In this document: in pieces, positions 52,877-62,400 of the stretch | How the letters are laid out: each line of letters opens with the position of its first letter | Position numbering within the stretch: position 1 is the stretch's first letter | Assembly: GCF_003858645.1 (NCBI RefSeq) | Contig: NZ_RQJP01000001.1 | Coordinates: 2,136,147 to 2,200,146, forward strand | Reading direction: 5' to 3' | DNA length: 64,000 nucleotides | Source of the DNA: Larkinella knui | GTDB lineage: Bacteria; Bacteroidota; Bacteroidia; Cytophagales; Spirosomataceae | Program-made: the position numbers and the translations under genes | Notes under the pieces: generated by a model | Told to the model about the DNA's origin: nothing | The model's database searches: none | What the model saw: only the letters and a program-made list of their open reading frames with translations

Positions 52877-55243
52877 CTATTCAATCTGAAGTATCTTAAT
52901 TTCGGTACGCCGATTGCGCTGATGTTCGGCCTCGGTGCATTTTACACCGTCCCGGCATCCATTCAACAACAGGCGTTCTCCGTAGCCGGCCGCTTTCATT
53001 CGTCGGGCCAGAATACCGCTTTTTCCCAGATAAGTCACAGCGGCCATTGCCCGATTCATCGACAGGGTGATGTTGTATACGGCCGAGGCCCGGCTGTCGG
53101 TATGTGACCGCATCTCGATCCGCATTGCCGGATATTTTTTCATCAAAACGACCAGTTTATCCATTTCGACCGCAGCATCCGGGCGAATTGCCCACTTATC
53201 AAGGTCATAGTAAATGTTATCGATCTGAATGATATCACCCTGGCGAAACATGGTTAGTTCGGTATTGGCATTGGCGACCGGAGAAATGCGGGCCCCTGTT
53301 GTTCCCAAGCAATCTTTTAGGGCTTCGATACTGTATTCGCAACCCGGATCAACCAGAAACTCATAACTTCCATCCGAGCCAGTCATCATTTTCAACTCGG
53401 TACTATCGCAAAGATTCCTCAGAATAACCTCCACATTGTCAATGGGTTGACGACCGGTCTGCGTTAGAATCCGGCCCCGGATTTTGGACTTCCGGGGTGG
53501 CGTAAGCACCAATTGAGTACTGTTTAGCGGTATTTCCAGGCGCAACGGCTGGTCGTCAGACAAACCTTTGGTCGAAAATCCCAGTAAATTAGACTGATAG
53601 CCACTCATGGTAGTTAAAATCCGAAAATCGCTTTCCGGGTCCAGACAGATCCGGATGTTTCCCTCGCCGTCGGTTTGGGTCTGTCGCTTGCCATCCTGAA
53701 TGTCTTTCTGATCAATATCAAGCCAGGCATTGCTGAGGGCTTGTTTCGTTTGGGCATCGAAAACATGGATAGTCAGTTCGCGGCATGCATACAAGGACCC
53801 TTCCCGCCTGAAGCGGTAAATATCATCGTCGCTCCCCCCCCGCCACCGATTGCTGCTGATGTATCCCAGCATTCTGGCGCCATCGGTAACAATACCAAAA
53901 TCATCCTTTGACGAATTGAAGGGTTCACCGATGTTCTGCACCGACTTAACGGCGGTTTTATCAGTCAGTTGCGCATAAAAAATATCCAGATCGCCCAAAC
54001 CCGGATGACCATCCGAAGAGAAATAAAGATTGCCCCGGTCGTCGACAAACGGAAACATTTCGTTCCCTTTTGTATTGATTTCATTGCCTAGATTAACCGG
54101 TTCCGACCATTTCCCGTCCGCAAAACGAGAAACGTATAAATCGGTTCCGCCAAAACCGCCGGGGCGGTCTGACGCAAAAAAAAGCAGGTTGTCATCCGGG
54201 CTCAAAGCCGGGTGACCGGTCGAAAAGTCATCACTATTGAACGGCAGTTCTTCGGCATCGCCCCAGGAACCTTTCTGACTCTCAGCCACATACAATTTGA
54301 GCTTATTGATACCGTCGGCGCTTTCCCGGTACTTTCCTTTGTTGTAATTATTGCGCGTAAAAATAACTTTTGATCCATCTTTTGTAAACGCGACGGGTCC
54401 TTCGTGGTATTTCGTATTCAGAGCACGCTCAAACGGTTTGGTATCCACCGATTCTCCCGGGCTCTGACTCGTGGCACCCGTACTGAAACCGACCGTTCTG
54501 GTATCATTGGCCGTTGGATCGGTGTATTCATCCTCGCCTAAAGTTCGCACCGATTTGGCTCGTTTTTTTTTCCGGCTTACCGATCCCCCTCCCAGACTAG
54601 CGACGGTTTCACCCATAACGGCGGTTTCCGGCATATAATACAAATCCAGAAAAGACGAATTATCCCAGCTAAAAACCCGCTTTAACGCATTGCCCGGCCT
54701 TTTGTTGGTTACAAAAACTAGTCCTTCCTTGTAATACATCGGACTGAATTCAGCCTTTGTGGTATTGATTTCTAAAAATTCAATTTTATAATTTCCGGGA
54801 TTGCGCGAAAGGATACTGAGGTCGTTGTAGAGTCTGGCTAATTGTTTTCCCCGCGGATCGGAATTCTGGTATTTGCTATAGAGATCATACATTTCCTGCG
54901 ACTCCCGGTATTTCCCATTGCTGGCTAATGCCTGGGCGAAATAGAGATAACAGGGAATATACTCATTGGCAGGCTCCTTTAGCGAGCCAAGCATTGTTCG
55001 GTAAACCCGTTCGGCATTTTGCGAATCCTTGACCTGACGATAGCTATAACCCAGTCTCGAGCGTATAGCCAGTCGTTCTTCTTCCCCTAATTCGGTCCGG
55101 TTTAGTGCCTGTTCATACAGTTCGATTGCGTTACTGTAGGCCAGCATGTCGAACTGGCGATCGGCCTGTTTAAGCAACGATTGCGCCATCGCTGACCCGG
55201 CAAAGAAAATTGCCAGACAACAAGTAAGGTAAAAAAAGCGCAT
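52877..55243 (-). CDS. PorE-like OmpA-family protein (TPR, PD40 propeller, CRD, OmpA)
   Basis: A 788-residue periplasmic/outer-membrane protein. Order: signal peptide (CCLAIFFAGSAMAQ), TPR region (about 25-130, AIELYEQALNRTELGEEERL), a WD40-like PD40 propeller (about 170-460; HPALSPDDNLLFFASDRPGG, DLDIFYAQLTD), a carboxypeptidase-like regulatory domain near 570-640, and an OmpA domain (about 680-788) with NIYYDLDKWAIRPDAA and the peptidoglycan-binding RNRRTEIKIL. This matches PorE of the T9SS, which links the secretion machine to peptidoglycan. It sits between two PorP/SprF genes, as is common in Bacteroidota. Confidence 0.9.
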   Translation of the reverse strand: MRFFYLTCCLAIFFAGSAMAQSLLKQADRQFDMLAYSNAIELYEQALNRTELGEEERLAIRSRLGYSYRQVKDSQNAERVYRTMLGSLKEPANEYIPCYLYFAQALASNGKYRESQEMYDLYSKYQNSDPRGKQLARLYNDLSILSRNPGNYKIEFLEINTTKAEFSPMYYKEGLVFVTNKRPGNALKRVFSWDNSSFLDLYYMPETAVMGETVASLGGGSVSRKKKRAKSVRTLGEDEYTDPTANDTRTVGFSTGATSQSPGESVDTKPFERALNTKYHEGPVAFTKDGSKVIFTRNNYNKGKYRESADGINKLKLYVAESQKGSWGDAEELPFNSDDFSTGHPALSPDDNLLFFASDRPGGFGGTDLYVSRFADGKWSEPVNLGNEINTKGNEMFPFVDDRGNLYFSSDGHPGLGDLDIFYAQLTDKTAVKSVQNIGEPFNSSKDDFGIVTDGARMLGYISSNRWRGGSDDDIYRFRREGSLYACRELTIHVFDAQTKQALSNAWLDIDQKDIQDGKRQTQTDGEGNIRICLDPESDFRILTTMSGYQSNLLGFSTKGLSDDQPLRLEIPLNSTQLVLTPPRKSKIRGRILTQTGRQPIDNVEVILRNLCDSTELKMMTGSDGSYEFLVDPGCEYSIEALKDCLGTTGARISPVANANTELTMFRQGDIIQIDNIYYDLDKWAIRPDAAVEMDKLVVLMKKYPAMRIEMRSHTDSRASAVYNITLSMNRAMAAVTYLGKSGILARRMKAAGYGERLLLNGCRDGVKCTEAEHQRNRRTEIKILQIE

Positions 55244-55494
55244 AGTTTGGGCTAATTTATGGAATTATGACGCTGCTCATCGAAACGTCGAACAGGGGCC
55301 GGTGAACGCGACGTCGGAACCGCTTATAAGCGTTGTCGTTGCCGATTTAAACGAAACGACCCGGTAATCGGCCCCAATCAAGGCCGGTATTCTAAATTCC
55401 GGGTGGTACCGACCGACTTTGTACCGGTAGTAGGCAAGGTCAAGAGTAAGAACCCCGATCAGCTAACATCGGAATTGTAAATTCCGGCCATGCG

Positions 55495-56487
55495 TCAGAA
55501 ATACCGGGGCGTCAGAATTTTATTCTTGCCAAAGCCAAGTTCATACCGGAGCATGATTTCGTGGGAAGGCAGTTTGAACGTCTGCAATTTATTCAGCATT
55601 TGATCGTAGGCGTATCCCAGCCGCAGTTGTTCCGACAATTGCACTTCGACAATTCCGACAATGGCATCCTGAGTATACACCTTGCCTTGATGCAGTGCAC
55701 TTTCATAGCTGTTAAACTGATTACGCCGGTATGAAACGCCGAGCGCAACCCGGTCGGCAATCCAGAAATTAAGATTACCGTCGATTCCAAGCGGAGCACC
55801 CTCTACGTATTTCACTAAAGTAGACGGTTTTAATTTCAGTACGGAGCTCAATCGAACCACAAAGCCCGCCATGGCATAGGCATGACGGCGCTGCGTGGCC
55901 CTCGACCCCTGACCGGAATCATAATCACTAATTTTATTTTTGATCAATTGCGGTACCGAAACGCCGATGTAAGTTTTGTCGTTGCTCAAATAAATACCGG
56001 TACCGAAGTTGGGCAGGATTTTGGAAACATTCTGGGCAAAAGCCGGGTCATTCCCCTGATCGGTTTTCACTTTCGACAGATCAACCTGGAAACTGCTGGC
56101 TCCGGCCTGAATGCCTAAACCCAGTGTGGAACGGCTCCCCACCTTGATCCGAAATGCGTACGATGCGTAGGCCCCCGTCGTATTGTATTCACCAATCCGG
56201 TCGTTGAATAATTGCAAACCCAGGCCAATCCGTTCGCGGTTGACGGGCATGTCGATGGTGAAGGTCGTGGTTTGCGGTGCGCCTTCAATTCCGCCCCACT
56301 GATTTCGGTACAAAGCCGTCATACTCAACACATCACGACTTCCGGCATAAGCCGGATTCATAGCCATCATGTTGAACATATACTGCGAAAACATGTGGTC
56401 CTGCTGGGCCTGAACTTGGCGGGTACCGGCCATACCCACCAGCAGAAGCGCCACCTTTCCAAACTTTCTGGTAAAATTACGTAACAT
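55495..56487 (-). CDS. PorP/SprF-family T9SS outer-membrane protein (first copy)
   Basis: A 330-residue outer-membrane barrel with a signal peptide and the family start QDHMFSQYMFNMMAMNPAYA, then GSRDVLSMTALYRNQWGGIE. It starts five bases after the stop of the giant type B substrate, so the two are almost surely co-transcribed and translationally close. In Flavobacterium, SprF is needed for export or attachment of its partner SprB, encoded just upstream; the same job is expected here for the giant protein. The next gene, PorE-like, lies 251 bases on. Confidence 0.95.
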   Translation of the reverse strand: MLRNFTRKFGKVALLLVGMAGTRQVQAQQDHMFSQYMFNMMAMNPAYAGSRDVLSMTALYRNQWGGIEGAPQTTTFTIDMPVNRERIGLGLQLFNDRIGEYNTTGAYASYAFRIKVGSRSTLGLGIQAGASSFQVDLSKVKTDQGNDPAFAQNVSKILPNFGTGIYLSNDKTYIGVSVPQLIKNKISDYDSGQGSRATQRRHAYAMAGFVVRLSSVLKLKPSTLVKYVEGAPLGIDGNLNFWIADRVALGVSYRRNQFNSYESALHQGKVYTQDAIVGIVEVQLSEQLRLGYAYDQMLNKLQTFKLPSHEIMLRYELGFGKNKILTPRYF

Positions 56488-56492
56488 TGTTT

Positions 56493-59400
56493 TTAGCGAT
56501 TAATTGTCATGAATCGTATAAACTTGCGGCCATCGCTCAACTCAACGATGTAGAAATAAGTACCATCCGGAAGGCCTTTTGAACTGGAGCCGATCCGCGC
56601 ACCCGTATTGGTCGATCCATCCCAGTCGTTTTTGTAATCGTGGTTCCGATAGACGGTATTCCCCCAGCGATTGAATACTTCCAGAATGACCGTAGCACCA
56701 CCCGTATTTCGAATGACAAATAGATCATTGATATTATCTCCGTTGGGCGAGAAGCCTTCCGGTATCATTACTTCATCAGCATTCCGGTTGAAGCTCAATG
56801 GAGTCGCCACGCTTTCTTCAATTTCGGTCGGATCATTGTTTCCGTTCAGATCCGGCTCAAAGCCATCGGTCGATACATCGCTGACGGTGTCTGAACCGGC
56901 TATGGCTTTTGCATACACCGTGCTGAGGTACGGTGTCGTTCGGCCATCGGTTTTAACATTGAGCGTCAACAACAGGGTGTCACTTTTTCCAGCCGCCAGC
57001 TTGCTTCCAGCCGCCAGCAAGACAAAATCTGTATCGCCGTTGTAATTGGGATTGCTTTGCAGCTTACTTCCGACCGGAATCACCGGTGTTCCTACCAGGC
57101 TAAAAGTCGCTCCCGTCGTGGCGTTGAACACCTCTGATACTTTATCGCTCAATTGTACGTCCACAAAATCCGATGATCCGTAGTTTTTCACAATGATCTG
57201 ATAAGTCACATTGTAGCTGCCATCGGTCTGTCGAACCGTATCTTTTACGGCCAAAGCCACCCCGATGTTCGGTGTTACGGGTATACCCCTCAAGGTTACG
57301 GTTGTTGGTACGCTGTTATTCCGCGGATCAAGATCATTGTCCGGATCAACATTTGACCCGGCCGTCGACGTATCGGTCAGCATTGTACTACCCATCAGTG
57401 CTTTGCCAATAGCCACATTATCGTACTTATTTTTCTGGCTATTGCGCACATCGACACGCACCGTCAGGTTGATATTCCGGGAAGCACCCTTCGGCAGGTT
57501 ACTCAGGGAATCCACCAGGAGATTGGTCAGCAGACCTTGTCCGGTATACGTCGTATCCACCGTCAAACCAGCATCGGCGGTCAGCGTTGGTTTAGTGGGC
57601 CCAATCAGCACATCACTCCCAAACGTCCCGGTCAGGTTATCGGTCACCTGAACCATTTTCAGATCGTCTGAACCGAGGTTGCTAACTTTGATGGTATAGG
57701 TGATGTTGTAAACGCCAGATCCGAGGTCTTCCAGTTTACTGACCGACTTGGCTACCCCGAGCAAGGAAGGTGGCAGATCGAACCGGAATCCGGTTGGGAC
57801 ACTACCCAATGGTGCCGGGTTAAATCCGTTGTTGGACAAATCCGTAACCAATGTATCGGCGTGAACACCCGTGCCAATAACCTGCGTATAGAACGGCCCC
57901 AATTCGCTGTTGGGTTTAACATTGACCGTCACCAGAACCGTGTCTGATGCACCAGCGGCCAGGCTGCTGTTTGCTCCATCCAACAGGGTGGACAGGTCAC
58001 TGCCGTTGTAATTCCCATTTGGCTTGAGTGTACTACCAACTCCAACGACCGGCGGAGCAATTACGCTATAGGAGACCGGAGCGGCAAAACCCGACACCAG
58101 ACTATCCGATAGTTGGACCTGCTTCAGGTCGGTAGTCCCGTAATTTTTAACAATTATTTTCAGTGTGACATTGTAGCTACTATCGGCCTGCTCGCTTATG
58201 TTCGTCACCGCCAGCGCAACGCCAATCGGCGACGGTGGTGCGGAGTCGAATTTAGCCGGGGTCGGTTCACTGTTGTTGTTCGGGTTACCGTCATTATCCG
58301 GGTCGGCTTTGTTCCCATTCGTCGACGCATCATCGACCGCTAACCCGTTCAGGTTGGCAAGTACGTAGGCTTTGTTTAAAAACGTCTTCGTAAAACTGCC
58401 ATCCGGCTGAGCCCGAACATAAACCTTCACTAGAACATGTTCAGTCGTACCGGCTTTAACGACACTTTCATTGAGCAACAGCTGTGTATTTCCAACCCAG
58501 CCCGAGTAACCCAAATTCAATTTCAGCATCGACGCTTTATCAATTGACGCCGAAACGGATTCGATAACGTGCGGATCAAATACTGACTGAACATCATCCG
58601 TAACCTGAACCTGTGTCGCATCCTGATCACTAAAGTTGGTTATGGCAATGTCGTAGGTGAACTCAAACAAGTTTTCTTCCTTTTGCTTAACACCTTTCAG
58701 GGCTTTTGCCAGACCTACTTTCATTGACTGGGTCGGTGTTACATCCTCAATAGTAACGGTGGCTTTGTTATCGGCCAGCTTCGGATCAACCTGATCGAGG
58801 TACGTAATTTCGGCCAGATTGACAATAGGTCCTTTGGTCAGAATCCGCGCAGAGTAGTAGAAGGAAAGCTCGTCATTTTTCGGAAGAACCGGAATCCAGA
58901 CACCGAGGTGGCCGTGTGCATCGACGACCATATTACCCGGTGACACCAGTTCCAGACCGGTCGGGAGAATGATCCGGATGTCGCTGTGCGTCGCCGGACA
59001 GTCTCCCCGGTTGCCCAGCTTCACGGAGAAGGTCACAATTTCTCCAACCTTCGGGTGCTCCTTGTCGGCTGTATAGGTGATGTATAAATCGGTTCGACAG
59101 GTGTCGGTGTGACAGTCAAAGATGGCCACATCGATCATGGTAGAGGCACTGTAACATCCCGAGCTGCTCCGCTCGAACGCGTAGAACATGCCGTGACCGA
59201 CAGAGTCCGGGCGCATTACAATCGGCGAAGCCGGATTATCAGCAATATGGAATTCAAATACACCACCAGCCGTAATCGGGTCATTCTCAACCAGCTTGAC
59301 CAGGTTCACGGTACGGTCCGGACAGGTATTGCGGGCCATCATCGGAGCGACCGGCGATTCGATCGGGGCTTTGACGGTTATTGTCAGGCCTTCGGAAGCG

Positions 59401-62400
59401 ATTGAGGTACATCCTTTGCCATCAACTACCTGCACCGAATACGTACCGCTGGTTTTTACCTGAATACTCTGCGTTGTTGCCATCGTATTCCAGATGTATT
59501 TATATCCATCGGGCAACGCCTTTAAAATCACCGAATCACCGCTGCATAGCACGGAATTGACCTGGCCGATAGTTGGCTGAATCTTCAGCCCTTCGATAGT
59601 CAGCTTCATGGATGACTGAGCCGCCTGACAGGGGCCGTTTCCATCGGGGTCATTCGTTGTGAAGGTCAGATTGACAAAACCGGCATTCACGTCAGCTAAG
59701 GACGGTTTGTAGGTAGCATCGAGTAAAGATGCGTTGTCAAACGTCCCCGTTCCGCTGCTGGTCCAGATCGCACTGGTTGCCGCTCCCCCAATGGTTCCGC
59801 TCAGTTTGTATTCTTTTGCCGAACAGATGGTGGCATTTGGGCCGGCCGATGCCGTAGCCGGATTGGTGGCACAAAGTATGACGTCATTGCAATTAATGAT
59901 GACCACTAAAATCTGACTGGCCAGACTGTAGCAACCCATCGCGGTTTTTTCAACGACATAATAGGTTCCGGCCTGAACCGACTTCGGATTAGCAATTTTT
60001 TGAGCCGGATCAGGGATTGCACTGGAATAGAATTCAAAAACGCTCCCCACCTGAGACACGGAACTGCTGACTGCTTTTGTGAGATCAGCCGTTGCAAATG
60101 GACACTCGTTGGTCAGATTTATGACAACCGGTTTTTTCACTTTTGGATACACGGTTACAACCAGATCATTCGATTTGCCGCTTTTACAGTCACTCGACGT
60201 ACAGCAAACCGCTGAGTAAGTGGCTGACAATGCCGGGGTGATAATAATGCTGGAACCTACCTGGTTATTCGACCATATCACATTCCCGTCCTGACAACCT
60301 GCTGCGGTTAAGGTTACAGCCCCCCCAAAACAGACGGAGGATGTACTGGCCGTAATGGTTGGGGAAGTTGGCGTGCCTATTTTGACCGTATTCAGCGGTG
60401 ATTTTTCACTTACGCAACTGCCTAGTGAGCAGGTCGCCCAGTAATCGGTTGTGGATACCGGCTGAATAGTGATGCTGGTTCCAGTTGCTCCGGTTGACCA
60501 GGTTACTACACCCAGGCAACCCACTGCGGTCAATTTTGCCGTTTCTCCCGGACACAGCACCTGCTTGTCGGTTGCAATGGTTGGCGGATTAAGCGTTATG
60601 ACCGATATACTAATTGGCGCTGACGCTGCACTTTTGCACACATCACTAACCTGGCAGATCGCGGTATAAGGCCGGTTTTCAGTAATCGAACGGATGGACA
60701 TGCTAGTACCGGTTTCACCATTTGACCAGATCACCGTACCCGTCGTACAGCCGGTTGCGGTCAATATAGCGGAACCTCCATAACACACCACCAATGTGGA
60801 AGCGGAAAGCTGTGGTGTCGGTACGACACACTCTCCTTTAATTTTTACAATAACCGGAGTCGGGTCGCTCATGCAATTTTTGATCTTGCAATGGGCATAA
60901 TAACTCGTCGTCGTTGTCGGACTTACCTCGATACTGCTGCCGGTATGACCAGTCGACCAGATGATCTGACCACCCACACAACCTGTAGCCGATAAGGTAA
61001 CGGTTTCTCCCGGTTCGATTTCCGTTTTTGAGGCCCAAACCACCGGTGGAGTTGGCGTACTTACCACCACCGTATAGGCTTCTGACGGCGTACTGCTACA
61101 GAAAGCATTTTGACAAATTACCGTGTAAGCCGTCGTCTGTGCCGGCGAAACCATAATGCTCGTCGTGGTGGCTCCATTCGACCACAGTGGAGTACCCGAA
61201 CAACCTTCGACTGTCAGGCGGATTTCATCGCCCGCACAGATGTGCCCGTCCGTACATTTGCAAACCCGAATCGTCGGCTTCGAGGGGGAGTTTACCTGCA
61301 CTGTCACTTTCGTTGGAGTTCCATTACATCCGGTACCCATCTTGCAGGCTGCGTAATACTCTGTCGTTTGCGTTGGATTGACTATCAGGCTATTACCTGT
61401 TGCGTTCGTCGACCATACAACCGTTCCCGCTCCACAACCCGTCGCGGTCAACGTAACCGGCTGGCCCTGACAGATCACGGTATTCGATGCCGTAACCGTT
61501 GGCGTGGGGGCATTGCTGTTGGTGACATTGATGGCTATGACATTTGAAGCCACGCTGGTACACATGTGCTCCTTACATTGCGCACTGTAATTGGTGGTTG
61601 CGCCCGGCATGACCGTTACGCTGTTGCCCGTCGAACCATTTGACCAAACGACTTGACCAAGCTGACACCCTTCCGCGATCAGTGTGACGACGTCGCCAGC
61701 ACAAATCAGGGTTTTGTCCGATTTGATAATAGGTGCTGCCGGATTGACCACCGTCACTGAAAGTGGCAGAGAAAGGTCACTTATACAATTGCCCACCTTA
61801 CACGAAGCGCGGTAAGTCATACTGTTTGTTGGAGTTACACTGACACTGGCTCCGGTGGCATTGTGAGACCAGATCACCGTTCCCGGACAATTCATTGCCG
61901 TCAGTTGCACTGAACCTCCCAGACAAACTACATCTGCGCTGATATCAACCAGGGGTGGCCGGGGTTTCGCTATGGTACTAACCTGGATGGTAGCCGCCGG
62001 GCTCACACATGCATTTTGTTTACAGACCACAGTGTATGAGGTGGTTTCAGTAGGAGAAACGATGATACTTGTGGTTGTTTCCCCCGTAGACCACAGCGGA
62101 GTTCCCGTACAGTTTGAAACCGTCAGTGTGCTTTTTTCTCCCGGACAAAGAGGGTTGGGATTGCTGCTAATCTGGGGAGTGGGCACGGGACCGGTCCGAA
62201 TCGTGATACTCGCTGAAGGTCCACTGATGCAATTATGAATACGGCAATTTGCGTAATAGGTAGTTGCTCCTTCCGGTGTAACAGTCAGGACGGCCCCCGT
62301 TGCGCCCGTTGACCAGATTACTTTACCTTCACATCCGGTAGCCGTCAGGCTCACTGTGCCACCAATACAACTATTGACGGCATCGGCTGTAATGGTTGGC

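Noticed and set aside
55244..55494. Hairpins in the gap between PorE-like and PorP/SprF genes
   Set aside because: ggggccg and cggcccc can pair at a distance, but the arms are short and the pairing between is poor.
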